Below, in pieces: positions 51,151-63,477 of a stretch of 64,000 nt of DNA (position 1 is the stretch's first letter; each line of letters opens with the position of its first letter). Both the position numbers and the translations under genes were made by a program. This DNA comes from Casuarina equisetifolia. Taxonomy: Eukaryota; Streptophyta; Magnoliopsida; Fagales; Casuarinaceae. Location: the NCBI GenBank assembly GCA_028551475.1, contig CM052362.1, forward strand, positions 12,488,316 to 12,552,315, in the 5' to 3' direction. Below the pieces are notes generated by a model that saw only the letters and a program-made list of their open reading frames with translations, did not search any database and was not told the origin of the DNA.

Positions 51151-51377
51151 AAACACTAAGCTAATGGCTTAAAATTGATTAACCTCTAATGAGAATCAAA
51201 GTGAAATAAGGTTTATAGGGAGAGAAAGTAACAAAGTTTTAAAGAGAGTGAGAAAAATGGCCCAAAGAGTGTATGAGTAAAATAATCCTTAAGGAACCTT
51301 TTCTATAGTTGTTCACACTTTTTAGCCTATTGAATGCATGACTGATTTTAAATTTAAGGCATAACCATAAACATTTT
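51150..51377 (-). mobile_element. 3' LTR of a decayed chromovirus
   Basis: Aligns with 54955-55172 in direct orientation: AGCTAATGGCTTAAAATTGA, GTGTATGAGTA-AAT, TTAGCCTA-TGAATGCA, AACCATAAA. On the minus strand it starts TGTTTATGGTTATGCC next to a purine-rich GGTGGGAAAAAA tract. Only the alignable ~225 bp is given; the far end is not resolved. Confidence 0.7.
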
Positions 51378-54300
51378 TTCCCACCTAATTTGATAGTGCT
51401 TTCGTCATCTCTTGGTAACGTTTGATAAGATTTTTAAATTGCCAAAGATCTTCCTTAAATTCTCACATAGCCTCACTCTTAGGCAAACCCTTCCATTTAA
51501 TCCAAAATTGTCATGTTAGAGGATTTCTCTTCTACAAATCACTTGACCAATTATGATTACTCTGACATCTTTCTTAAAAGAGGTCATCATTGTTGGAAGG
51601 GCCTATAACAACTTAATCTATCTAGCATCTTCCATATCTTTTTGGAAAGACTTCAATATCCTTGAATGGAAAACTAAGTGTATCTTGAGATTAGGTTAAA
51701 GGTCAATTGATAGGCAACCTTTCCAACCTTCCCTAGCACCTTAAATGGTCCTTCATACTTTGTGCATTAACCCTTTGTGAACCACATGATACAATTTGTA
51801 CTATTATGAGAGTAGTTTCACCAACATTTGTTCCCTAACCATGTAGTCAACAATGCATCTCTTTGTATTAGCCTATCTTTTTGTTCTTTTCATATAAGAC
51901 CTCACCATGTCTATGGTCTTGTGCTAAGGGTTCACCACATTAAATCCACTAAGACTCTTACTTGTGCACTTCATTGTAAGAATTAAGGAGTTAATGGTTG
52001 TTACTCAATACTAACTCAAACAGGCTCTAGTTCATGGATTCACTCTATTGAATGTTAGAGGAAAGCTGAGCCACATACATCAATATCAACTAGTCTTTTC
52101 AATTTACACTCATAGAGTATCTCAAGTATAGCTCCATTAAGCTATTCATTCTTTCTATTTGTTTATTCATATAGGATGGGTACTTATAGAAAACCATAAC
52201 TTCAAATTCAACATAACAACTCCCTCCTTAGATTCCCAAGTTGCTTGGCCATTGGGTCATGGGACACACCTTCTCACGCCAACAACATCATGTCTCCCAT
52301 GACTAGACTCATGGTGGCAAGCTCAACATTCTCCTATCTAAGCTTGTAGTCCATCATATAATCAAACTTGGATAAGAAATCTAGCCACCTTGCTTGCTTC
52401 AACGATAATTTCTTATAGGTCTAGAAGTAGCTTGTAGCCATATTATTTATATAAATCAAGAAATGGGAGCAAACTAAATAGAGATGACATGCTCTCAAGT
52501 AATGAATAATAATCATTAAGCTTTATGCTGTGTTTCATTGAGATTTTGACTTTCAAAAGCAATGAAATGCCCATCCTTCATCAATACACTTCTAATTGCA
52601 TAATTAAAAGTATTAAAGTGTACCTTGAAAAGCTTGGAGTAATTAAATAGCACCATCATTAACTCTTTCATCACAAAGGACTTTAAATCATCAAAGACAC
52701 TGTAACTTTGCTTGGTGCACTTTCAAGCCATTATTTTCTTTTACTTGGTCAAGAATGCTGCTTTTGCCAAATATTGCTCAATGAAGTGAGTAGTTCATAA
52801 GGCTAAGGAAATATCTTAACTCCATGGCCTTTAAAGGCATTTATTGTTTATGGATTGCCCTTACCTTACAACTATATATCCTGAATGTCCCTTGTTTTAT
52901 GACAATACCAAGGAAGTGTACCTTTTCCTAGGTGAAAGAAAATTTCTCCTTTAATAAGATCTTCAAGTGTTTGACATATTCCTCCATCTAGTTCCTATAC
53001 ATTATGACATCATCAAGATAGACAACCATAAACTTATCTAGGTATAAGTGGAACAAATTATGTATCCATATGCAAAATGTTGTTAGGACATTAGTTAAAC
53101 CAAATAACATGATCACTTATTAAAAGGATCCATACCTCATCATATAAGTTGTCTTCAACTCATTCTTAATTGAAATCCAAAATTGATGGTACCTTGATCT
53201 CAAATCCCCCTTAACAAAATAGTGGCCTTTTGTAACTTGTCAAACAAACATACTATTAAAGGAATAGGGTACTTGTTCTTGACAATTACCTTGTTAAGCA
53301 CTTAGTGTTCAATGCATAGTTGCATTGACTTATCTTTCTTTGCTTAAAAGAGCACTTGTGCTCCATATAGGGATTTTAATGGGCATATAGACCTAGCATT
53401 CAACAACATCTTCAGTTGCTTCTTGAGATCTTCCAATGTAGGCAAAGCCATTCTATAAGGGTTCTTTGTTAAAGGTTTAGTTTTAGGCTTTAACTTTATT
53501 GGATAACAAACTTCTTTCTTAGCAAGTAAATACTTTGACATTTCTAAATGTGTCAGATCCTTCTTCTCTTCAAGGACATAATGAACTATTAGGAGATCTT
53601 ATTCTTTTAAGGTCTTTTCTTGGTTCATTGTCTTTAACATAACTAGGTAAGTTTCCCTTTCTCTACCTTTCCACAAACCTTTCTTCAATTGTATTGCAAA
53701 AATAGTTTTCTAAGTAGGGTTATAACCATCTTAAGGACAATGCATGACATATACTTTACAGTAATACATAAATAACTATGTTGGGAAAGGAAAAACATTC
53801 ACCTTATGTATAAAATCTAGCCTAATAACTAGCTTGTAGTTGTCCATTAACATCACAATAAGGTTCACCTTTTCCTTTCCAAAGCTTTATTTGTAGATCC
53901 ATCCTATATACCATCCTAAAAAAAAGGCATGACTCATTATTTAAAATTTTTAAGGTGTCTTATCTCCTCTTACTCTGGTTCTTTATTTATGGCATTCAAC
54001 AGTCCACCTTTTAAAGAATCTTTTTCCTCATAGCACCATGGTGGAAAGGTTGTCTATCACTTCCATTATGGTTGAATAGTGATTAACTTCTACCTCTTTC
54101 CTTGATGTACCACCTAAGGGAGTTATTTTGGACAAAGAAATAACCTTGTTTGAGCTCTTTCAAAGATTCCATTATAGTAATGGCTTTGCCAAAGCTTTCC
54201 ATTTTATGCATTCGGAATTCCAACTAAAATAAGCTTTGGAGGAAGAGAAACAACAAAGTGCTTTGTAGTACATAAAAAAGATGAAGTTGTTGGTTTAAAA

Positions 54301-54950
54301 ATTCTTACACCTACAATAGCAAAGCTTCAATGCTATTAGCTTTCATATTCCACATTTTTTAGGAGATATTGCTTCTTCATCTCTTGTTTAAATACCTTAA
54401 GTGTTTCCACCTTGCACTTGCCTTTTTCCATCTCTAAATACGTCCTATGTCATCATAACATTGCATTATGAGAGAGATATAGTGAAGCAATGCATATCTT
54501 ACCAGGTTCATTTATGATATGGGCTCCTTCAAAGTAGTGCTCCATATGTCATGAGAAGTTTTCCACTTCAATAAGTTCTTGCTTTCCACTGAAAGTGATT
54601 GGTTTGGGAATATCCCTTTTAAGAACATCCTTAGCTCCAACATTAATAAGTCTCCCTTTTGGTAGAGCTTCAATTTTATTTTAAAGTGTGATCATATTCC
54701 TTTTTGGAAAGGTGAGTCTTGCTAGATCCTTTATATCATGTTATAGTTAAGCAAATTGATCCACAACTTAGTATAAGAGTCTCCCAAACCTTTTTCTATC
54801 ACAATAATTTTTTTCTTTTAAAATTTCTACATCAACTTAAGGCCTCTACCTCATCTCATGGATTGCTAGCCTTTTTGCCTTGTTTAGAAACCATGGCCTC
54901 CTTCAAGAGTTTGGCTTTACTACATGCAATGCACTTAGATTAATTATATT
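51378..54950 (-). pseudogene. Chromovirus (Ty3/gypsy) gag-pol, heavily decayed
   Basis: Reads on the minus strand between two LTR-like repeats. Low-coordinate end: chromodomain FWIKWKGLPKSEAM-EF (about 51520-51440) and integrase tail KYEGPFKVLGKVGKVAYQL (about 51765-51705). At 53541-53344 is the start of the reverse transcriptase: PYRMALPTLEDLKKQLKMLL, then PLKSLYGAQVLF. Around 52990-52850 are RT/RNase H remnants. A possible gag start, MVSKQGKKASNP, lies near 54893. Stops and frameshifts occur throughout. The chromodomain and integrase tail match the copy at 47.9-49.2 kb, so both belong to one family. Confidence 0.8.
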
Positions 54951-55172
54951 CAATGCTTAGCTAATGGCTTAAAATTGAGTTATTTTTTAACCATGATCAA
55001 GGTGAAAGTAGGTTTGTTGGAAGAGAAAGTGAGAAAGTGAAGGGAGTTTTGTTAGAAGAATGATGTAGGGTGTGTATGAGTAGAATGATCCCCAATGACC
55101 TTTTAATATAAGTTCATACCCCTTAGCCTAATGAATGCAAGATCAATTACTTATTTAGAATGTAACCATAAA
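54951..55172 (-). mobile_element. 5' LTR of the decayed chromovirus
   Basis: Partner of the repeat at 51150-51377, with about 80% similarity by eye. The surrounding element is then about 4.0 kb long. Confidence 0.65.
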
Positions 55173-57000
55173 TTTGCATGGTTATAAAGAGTTAGAACAA
55201 GAAATTTTGAATTGAACAACCAAATATCCAAATTGAAGATATTCCATCTAAGAAAAATGTGACAACATTGAATATAGGATTGTAATAGTAGTTTTATTTA
55301 CGAAGGTCATCAATACATTTGAAAACAAACCAAGGAAACTAAAAAAGATCATATTTTTTCCGAATTTGATAGGGTAGTTACATCTAGGTAGTAAAAAGCT
55401 CCATAAAAGGAAATAAAGACTTGTACTCAAACAACTAGTCAATTGGCCCATATTTCTAGTCTAGAAGATACAATTCATACTTGATTAGCCAATCCTTCGC
55501 TTATACTACCAGTCTAGAACAAAAGCCCTAATAATTTCACATCTACAAATCTTGAAATGCTTGGTCTATCTTTATTATTGCCAATGTAAGCTCTAATGAA
55601 GTCATTTTCACTTATTATACAAATAATCATCAACTTGATAAACTATGTTTGCCATCACTAGTTACTTTATCATCATTAGAAAAATTTTAGTCCCATATCC
55701 TTTTGCCAAACAACCATAATGAAAACCATCATCCATCATGCCTACTTTGGAATTCTAACCTCCACCCTTCCTAAAAATGATCTGCCAACTAGTGCCTTTA
55801 AACCACCTAATTAACCCATGGTTACTCATCTCAATGGTGGCATCATTGCTTAATGTATCCTTACATGAAAGCATACCTATGCCTTTGTAGCCATAGTCCA
55901 CCCTTACATTAAACCCACTTGTTTTGTCCAAGCATCTAAAGGTAGTCCGTGTAAAGGCAAAAGGACTAGAAATTTCTCATAAGCATAAACTTATGAAATT
56001 TCATAACTTGATGATATTTAATAGGAGAGATGTAGAATTTTGGCTCCCCTTGATACATTATCTCCTTTTTTAGAGAGAGGGGAATGAAAGGTATTAGAGG
56101 TGACAATGGAAAAGCTACATGTTATAGCTAGATTTTAAAAATAAAGAGATAGGAAATTTGTTTAGTAGCATGAATGGGTGTTGGGGACATGACTTGTAAT
56201 GGAATAGGGAACTAATTAGGCGTTAAAGACTCTAGATCTAAAATTTACCCAACATGTTTGGGTTTTGAAACATCTAATCTGAGCCAATTTGGATTGATTG
56301 ACTACCATAATCCACCCCAAATGTTATGACTAGGGGTCGATTTGACAATGTTGAAGTTTACTGAAGTCCACATGATGTAGGATAATTGTGTGCCAATTGG
56401 ATAGAGGTAGGATTATGCAATTTACCATTAGTGATTAAACATAATGTTAATGTTGTGAAGCCACCTAATCAAAAAATAGAAAAATCCATTATGGCCAAAA
56501 GTCACCTAAACAAATATATTTTTAGGTTTAGGACACTTGTTAAAATAGGCCAACTACCAAGGAGAAGGGCTAGAAATGGCCACTGCACAATGGCTAGAGG
56601 GTTAACTTGGTCTTTATGTGGGAATTAATTTTTGAAAATTTGAGAGAGATTTTTTAAAAAAAAAAGAAAAAGAAAATTTATGACTAGTGCTTTTGCATCA
56701 AGAAATTTTATTTTATTTTACTTTATTTACTTTATTTTATTTTAATTTTATTTCTTTAGTTTGGTAAAGGAGCATTTTGGAGTAAGGCATGTCGAATTTG
56801 GGTTAAGAAATCCCAAGCCACCATAATTATCAATTAAGCTAAAGATGGGTTGTCCAATTTGTTTGGCTATACAAGAGTAATAAACTAATAATGGAGTGAT
56901 AATTAATCTTTTCCTATCATAAGATGTAAGTTTTACTTAAATTTTCTTACTTTATTTGATAAATAATTATTATTTTCAACTTTTATTGCCTAGTCTACTG
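55173..57000. other. Intergenic DNA with a possible DUF4283-like fragment
   Basis: Mostly unassigned. On the minus strand near 56000-55850 a frame reads VLLPLHGLPLDAWTKQVG, which resembles the W-x-R-LHGLPL-x-x-W motif of DUF4283 proteins in plant LINE ORF1/gag genes. It has stops and is too short to be sure. The rest shows no gene. Confidence 0.35.
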
Positions 57001-57215
57001 CCATTTTATAAGGCAAGATAAACACAAGACAATTGTCATAAAAATTGGTGGTGATGCTAATTATTAAGATGTTCACGGTTTTCCTATAGTGTTCCTTTTT
57101 ATACTAGTAACAATGAAACTCTAACTAGATAAAATTAGGAAAACTTACAAATTACTCACAACTTGAACATAGTAGTTTATATATTTGGATTTACTAATTT
57201 ACTCCAAACCTAGCA
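57001..57215 (-). mobile_element. Putative 3' LTR of the copia remnant
   Basis: On the minus strand the tract CAAAAGGAGAAAAAT precedes TGCTAGGTTTGGAGTAAATT at 57215, which fits a copia polypurine tract and LTR start. The far end is unknown. Confidence 0.45.
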
Positions 57216-59195
57216 ATTTTTCTCCTTTTGGACTAACGTTAGTGCAACATAGCTACACTATAATAGAAAAAAAAATTACTCCTTAGACTTATCTTGGAAT
57301 CCATTCCAGTAGCCCATAAACATATTCTTAGCTTGTTTTTCATTAGTAACTTCATCAACATATCCATTATATTGTTATCGGTGTGAATCTTCACAAGATC
57401 TAACCATTTGAATTCTAATATATGTCTAACATTAATATGTTTAAACTTTAAATGAGATGATGCATTTTTCCTAAGGAAGTTGCTTTGGTTGTTGCTATAA
57501 AGGATAACTATCCCTTGATTTATACTAAGTTCCAAAAGAAACATCTTCAGCCATAGAACTTCTTTCCACTCTTAGTGATTGCAATATACTTTGCTTCTAT
57601 TGTAAACAGGGCAATATAATCTTGGACCTTAAATTGTCATGAAATTGCTCCTACTATAAAGGTGAACATTTACCTTTTTGTAAACCTTATTCTATCATAG
57701 TCATTAGCCATATAAAGTTTATGTATCCAACCAATACATATTCATCATTACCAATTAAAGTAAGAGTTCCTTTAAAGTACCTAAGTGTCCACTTCACAAC
57801 TTTGCAATGGTCTTTACCAAAATCTAAAAGAAAATAACTAATACCCTAATTGCATGAGTAATGTTTGGTCTAGTGCCTACTATAATATACATCAAGCTAC
57901 CAACTACAAATGCATAATGTATTTTCTTTATGTTTTAAATCTCATTCTCACTTTTAGGACTTTATTTCTTACTTGACTTGAAGTGATTTGTTAATGGAAT
58001 GCTTATTGTCTTTGCCTTATTCATGCTAAATCTCTAAAACACCTTCCTTATATATTTTTTTTCAAATAGCCACAACTTTCCATATTTTCTATCATGTTTA
58101 ACTTTCATATCAAGAATTCACTTCATCAATTCCAAATCTTTCATTGCGAAAGACTTGCTTAGATCATTTTTTAGCTCAACATTCTTCATAATATCCTAAC
58201 CAACAATAAATATATCATTAACATATAAAAGTAGGATGACCAAATCACCATTTGCAAAGTGTTTCACAAATATGTGATGATTTGAGCTGTTGTTGTTATA
58301 ATCGTATTGCAGTATATATGACTTCAACTTCTTGTACTATTAATGAGATGCTTGTTTTAGACCTTACATACTCTTTTTCCATCGACATACAAGATTCTTC
58401 TTGCCCTTTTCTATGGAACCCTTAGGTTGTTCCATATAAATTTATTCCTTTTAGTCTTCATGAAAGAATACAATCTTTACATCAAGTTATTGTATGTCTA
58501 GCAATTAGACCATAAACAACTCAAATAGATGACATTTTCACCATAGTTGAAAAAATCTTTTCAAAGTCAATGCCTTTTTTCTAATTATAACCCTTCACAA
58601 CCAATTATACCTTGTACTTTGGTAGTAGATTGTTCTCTTCTAACTTTAGCTTATACACCCATTTGTTTTTAAGTGTTCTTTTACCTTTAGATAATGCCAT
58701 GAGGTCATACATATGGTTTTCTTGTAAGAAATTCATCTTCTCTTGCATAACTTTTTTCCACTTTCTTTTGTACTCACATTTATTAGCTTCTTCACAACAT
58801 TGTGGTTCTCCCCCATCAGTAAATATCAAATACTTATGTGATGAATATTTTGGTGAAGGCTAATGCTTTCTATTAGATTTTCTCATTAAAGGTTGAGTTA
58901 ATGACTCAATTGGATGACGATTATTCATTAACTATAATTGTATGACTTTTTACTTGCCTCATCTTCAAGTGACTTTCCTTATGCAGTTCCCCCTTTACAT
59001 GTGCTTGCTAGAAAAGAAGAAGATGAGGTATATCCTTAAAACCTTCATCAATAACTCTTAGTTTCTCATTCTTATTAAGATCTCCAATAGTCTAATATTC
59101 AAAGAAAATAATATATCTACTTCTAATTAGTGTCTTAGTAGTTGGATCCCATAATCTGTATCCAAATTCATCATGTCCATAGCCCAAGAAGATGC
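57216..59195 (-). pseudogene. Ty1/copia pol remnant
   Basis: Minus-strand copia polyprotein piece. From the 5' side: an integrase-to-RT linker DEFGYRLWDPTTKTLI and SRYIIFFEY (about 59170-59100). The RT start is at 58829-58605 (EEANKCEYKRKWKKVMQEKM, then ENHMYDLM, KNKWVYKLK). The catalytic region near 58235-58205 reads LLYVNDIF, where copia RT normally has YVDD. RNase H at 57544-57239 has YSNNQSNFLRKN, FKHINVRHI and LVKIHTDNNIMDMLMK. Many stops; gag, protease and the integrase core are missing. It abuts a truncated LTR at 59.2 kb. Confidence 0.85.
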
Positions 59196-59199
59196 CTCG

Positions 59200-59538
59200 A
59201 AATTAAAGAAGTCTTAACAAATCTGGATTCTGACAAATAAGGAATCCTAAATAAATTAGAAATCTAACAAATATGGAAACCTAGATAAATCAAGAACCTA
59301 GACAATTACGGAAAACCAAACAAAAGGAAATATTCTCATACAATAATTAAACTTAAGAAATTAAGGACTCAACAATTATTTAGGAAATCCCCTATATTAA
59401 AGCCTGCAAAGATGCTATGAAATATTCTTGGGTTGCTTCTTCAACCTTGGCCTTCTTGAACCCATTGGATTATGTTGTGAACTCTTAATCCTTTGATATT
59501 GGAACTCATAATATTAGGCCTTAAGTGCATTCGCATCA
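59200..59538 (-). mobile_element. Truncated LTR of the 12-kb/29.6-kb family, minus strand
   Basis: On the minus strand it starts TGATGCGAATGCACTTAAGG at 59538 and follows the family through CCAATGGGTTCAAGAAGG and TTAGGATTCCTTATTTGTC-like segments. It stops near 59200 without the CATCA end. One side is the copia relic, the other a gypsy RT gene cut in mid-domain. Confidence 0.8.
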
Positions 59539-60930
59539 CGGGGCCAGGTCAACATGTCCGCCACCTTCTTGGGATCCACCTCTATCCCATGGGTTGAAAT
59601 AATGTGGCCCAAGTACTTCACCTTTTGACGCACAAAAGCACACTTACTTTTTTTAGCAAAAAGTTGATTATCACGAAGTACCTATAACACCACTTGTAAA
59701 TGATGGGCATGACTCTCCTAAGTGAGGTTGTAGACCAAGATGTTGTCAAAGAAGATGAGCATAAACTTTTGGAGGTATGGTCGAAAGAGGTGATTCATGA
59801 GGCCTTGGAAGGTAGCTAGGGCATTGGTCAAGCTAAAAGGCATCATGAGGAATTTATAATGGCCTTAATGCATTCGGAAGGCCGTCTTGGGGATGTTTGG
59901 TGGAAACACCTGCACTTGATGGTAGCCAGATCGTAAGTCCAGTTTAGAGAACCAAGTAGCGCCATAGAGCTCATCAAGTAACTCATCAATGATGGGGATG
60001 GGAAACTTGTCACAGTGAGAGCATTTAGGGCCTTGTAGTCAACATAGAAGCGCCAACTGCTGTCATGTTTCTTAACCAGCAATACAGGGGACGTAAAGGG
60101 GCTGGAACTATTATGAATAATCCCCGATGAAAGCATTTTGTTTACCATCTTTTTTATTTCTAGCTTTTGGATGAAAGGATAATAGTAAGGTCTCAAGTTC
60201 ACTGGTGCGCTCCCTTCCTGTAAGGGAATGTGATGATTAAACATTTTGCTTAGGGGAAGTCGAGTAGGAGTCTCAAACACATTTGGGAAGTCTACTAGTA
60301 ATGGTGCTAAACCCGAAGGTGTGACTATAGAAGCTGACTCGGCCTTGTTATCTTCTGCCATGTCCCCTATCTCATCCTCTCTCATCAGCTCACTAGTGGT
60401 AAGCTGATCAACGGTGCAATAGGGGTGTTCAACAACCCACTTGCAAAAATTGGGCCCATTCATGGCCGCTAAGGTGATGCCTTTACTTCGAGAGTCACGT
60501 AAAACCACAGGTTGGCCCGTGACATGGATCGTCAAGGTGTGACTTATGACATCTAAACTAATAGGGTTGACCCCCACAACCCATTGCGTGCCCAACACAG
60601 CATCACAACCACCTAAGGGCAATAGATGGACTTCCATCTCAAAGCGGTGGCCCTGAATTTTCCAAGGAAACTAGCGGCATTGTAGGTGGCCCTGTAACTA
60701 TTGATCCCTAACAAACTTAACCCAAAAGGGTTGGATCTCCTCTAATAGACATCTTAACCATCTAGCCAAACTCTCATCCACAAAGTTGTGGGTGGCACCA
60801 GTGTCAAAAAGCAAACTAATGTGGGAAGTATCAGATAAGGCTGTTAACCAGAAGGTGCTAGAGGAACATCCCTCGGCCATAGCATGGATAGAGAGTACCT
60901 CCTTAGGGTCTGGTGGTATGACCATGTCCT
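59539..60930 (-). pseudogene. Ty3/gypsy protease and reverse transcriptase, truncated
   Basis: Minus-strand pol of the element that starts at 63477. The aspartic protease has LLFDTGATHNF near 60820 (D-T-G-A). After a break comes the long frame 60637-59843: GGCDAVLGTQWV at the protease end, then the RT with [51 protein letters not shown] (normally RFCVDYRALN) and [14 protein letters not shown] (normally [10 protein letters not shown]). Another frame goes on to HYKFLMMPF and ends near 59540 around KVKYLGHIIS. RT is cut there; RNase H and integrase are lost. Several frameshifts. Confidence 0.85.
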
Positions 60931-61620
60931 CGAACTGGTGAACCAGTGTTAATTAGGCCTCAGGCTCTATGTCTAGCCCGTCCTCATCCATCATCAAAAA
61001 CAGTTGTTTCTTCTTGCAGATGTGATTTTAGTCCCATTTATCATCGCAATAATAACATAAGCCCTGGGCTCGTCGAGCTGTCATCTGAGCAAGTGAGATA
61101 TGCTTGGCTGAGAAGCGCATACCATTCCTCGGATGTGGTGGCCTAGGAGCCCAAGCACGCTTAAGTGGAGGATGTGGAGGGCTTCTCAGTATTGTAGGGG
61201 AGGAATGATGGCCTTTACTAAGGCCCATTGTCAAGTTCTCATGCATTAGTGCTTGTTGATAGGTAGCATCTAAGTCAATAGGGTAGGACAAGGTGATAAG
61301 CACTCACACCTCGTCCTTAAGCCCCACTAAAATGACCGTAAAAAAATCTTGATCTGTCCAATGGGGGTTTTGATCTAATACTTGGTAGCGTAATATGTTG
61401 AATTCCTTGACATAAGCATGGACAGATGTGGTTTGGCAAAATAAATGAAATTTTGCCATAGGGTTGCACTTATCATTCCGAACAAATTTCTACACAAGTC
61501 CCTAGTGAATTGCTCCCAACTAACCCACCCTTTGTGGCGCAAATAGGGTCTAACCCATTGAGCAGCCTTATCCTTAAAATACACCACCACATATCCATTT
61601 TGGCATAACTATCCAATGAT
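60931..61620 (-). pseudogene. Ty3/gypsy gag core and zinc knuckle
   Basis: The frame 61590-61375 reads a retrotransposon gag core: VVYFKDKAAQWVRPYL, GWVSWEQFTRDLC, then FIYFAKPHLSM. The frame 61303-61028 carries ITLSYPIDLDATYQQALMHE and ends in AQGLCYYCDDKWD, the first half of a CCHC zinc knuckle. A stop there is followed in frame by NHICKK. Frames are split by stops and frameshifts. This is the nucleocapsid side of the same minus-strand element. Confidence 0.75.
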
Positions 61621-63120
61621 TCAAAGCTGAAGAAAAATTCACAACTTGTGAGACATTCTGTAGGCTGGGTTCCCGTAAAAATAGGAAAATCAGGGCGTTT
61701 AGTGCAAGAGCCGGGATTACTTGGTGTCAGGGGACAATGGGTTGGTTAGTGCTTTGGTAGAATTCACCAGAGGGTCCACAACGAGTGGTATTAGGCCCAA
61801 AGTGGGGCTAGACAGGGGCAGGGAGGTGCTGGCAACACTCGTAGTGGGTGGCTGGGTCGTGGGGGGGGGGTGCTATATCACAGAGCCTGTAGAGACACCC
61901 CCTCCATTAACAGAAGTAGTAGGCGCCTGAGGAAGCGTTAAAACTGTAAGAAGGCCAGATTTGGTTGGTGGGCCCCAAAGGGGTGGTTGTTAGGGCCAAC
62001 TATGGGCTGGGCATGATGGTAACTCCAAGGCCCAAGTTGGCTCTATGGAAAAGAGGGCCCTGGGGTGGCCCAAGGTTTGGGAGGCTAGTACAGAGAGGGG
62101 TTCCAAGAGGGCCCTCATGGGTTGGCCCAGTGGGTTGCTGGTCCATAGGGTGGGGGGCCCTAAGGAACGGGGCTAGTTAGAGAGGCCTTTAGGCTCTAGT
62201 AGTTGGGAGGCCCCATAGTAAGTGACAAAATCGGCCCATGAGGGCTAGGGGCCTCGGGAGTAGGGGGCCTAAGGGGCCAAGCCAGTGTGGAGGAGTAGGG
62301 GGCCGTGCAGCCTTGTGGGCTTGGAACTGAGGCTGTTGTGATGCTATAGGTCAGGCCAAGAAGTTGGGTCGTACGGCCTATGAGGGTCAACTTGGGGTTT
62401 GGTACAAGCAAGAGACCCCGTGAGAGTCAGCCTAGGGCCCGACCCAGGCAGATGGCCCAGGGGCTTGGGCCAAGAAGGCAAGCTAATGGGCTCGTGAAGG
62501 TCAGTTTGGGGCCTAAGGGGGGCAAAGCTCCAATGAGCTTTAAGGTCAAGCCTAGTGAAGGACCCGGGGCCTGGGCCATACCAGGGAGGCAGCCTAGGGG
62601 GCCCGGTAGAGGAGGTTAAGGGCCTAGGAGGGGTCGTAACCGACCTAGGGGGCTTGCTGTTGTCATGGCCGTGGAGTGTGCTAGGAGCCGGGGAAGGGCC
62701 AAAAGGGGTGAACGAGTTGGGGATAGGGTTACAGCGGTGGAAAGGGAAGGAGAAAGGGTGGTGGGTTAAGTCTGTGAGATGATAGGGGAGGGAGTTGGGA
62801 GAGGGCAGTAAAGGTTGAGGGGGAAACGTTGTGGGACTAGGGGGTGTGGTTGGGGATGGTGGGAGACCATCTAGGTCTTGGACCAGGATCGACTGGTTAG
62901 GGCCGTCGGGCACGATCCAAGATGTGAGCATAGTAGGGGAAGAGGTAAGAAAAGAGGGCACGATAGGGGGCTGGGTTGAGCAAAAGGCTTCAAGTTTTTG
63001 AAGGATGAGGATTTGTTGTTCCTTCACCTGCTGAATATCAGCAGACTACTCCTCCAGGTGCTTAATGTGGGCACCAAAGTCGCCCATGGCCTTCTGTTGA
63101 CGAGTATGCGCCAAATCAGT
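61621..63120 (-). pseudogene. Ty3/gypsy gag N-terminal region, proline-rich and GC-rich
   Basis: GC-rich segment between the LTR/primer site and the gag core. The longest frame (63027-62344, 227 codons) is rich in Pro, Ser, Thr and Leu (PPSPTTPPSPTTFPPQPLLP), after a start MKEQQILILQKLEAF that looks like a short coiled coil. A further proline-rich frame lies at 62411-62196. No known domain is seen, but position and orientation make it the gag N-terminal extension. Composition differs sharply from the AT-rich surroundings. Plus-strand frames here are shadows. Confidence 0.55.
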
Positions 63121-63134
63121 GGCTCTGGATACCA
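63121..63134 (-). other. Primer binding site (initiator Met tRNA type)
   Basis: On the minus strand TGGTATCCAGAGCC. This is the usual TGGTATCAGAGC of plant gypsy elements, complementary to the 3' end of tRNA-iMet, with one inserted C. It lies next to the LTR as expected. Confidence 0.75.
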
Positions 63135-63135
63135 C

Positions 63136-63477
63136 TATTAGGGCTTGAGATATTTGTGAATGTGAATCCAAATCACATAAGGGATTCTAGGGAAAATTGG
63201 ATAGTACTTCCCTTATATTCATAGAAATCTTCTTAATACAACAATCTAAATTACAACTAAGAATTGAACAACTACAAGCTAGCCTTAGATTACATAAGCA
63301 GGAAAGATAAAACATAAACATAAACCCTCGAAGCCATCTAGATCTTCGATGTTGTTCCCAAATCCCATCTCGCCTATTTCTTCTCTTGGTGTTGCCTCTT
63401 TTTGAAATTGCCCTTAAGCTGTTTACCTATTAAGCCTTTGCCTTGCCACGTGTCCAAAGGTCAGTGAGGTCCTAACA
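63136..63477 (-). mobile_element. 5' LTR of the gypsy element
   Basis: On the minus strand it starts TGTTAGGACCTCACTG at 63477 and ends next to the primer binding site (CAAGCCCTAATA). About 340 bp. No partner LTR is in the window because the element's 3' half has been lost. Confidence 0.65.

Noticed and set aside
62380-62782. Plus-strand Gly/Arg-rich frames in the GC-rich region
   Set aside because: They are complements of the proline-rich gag frame on the minus strand, and the element's protease and RT fix the orientation as minus.
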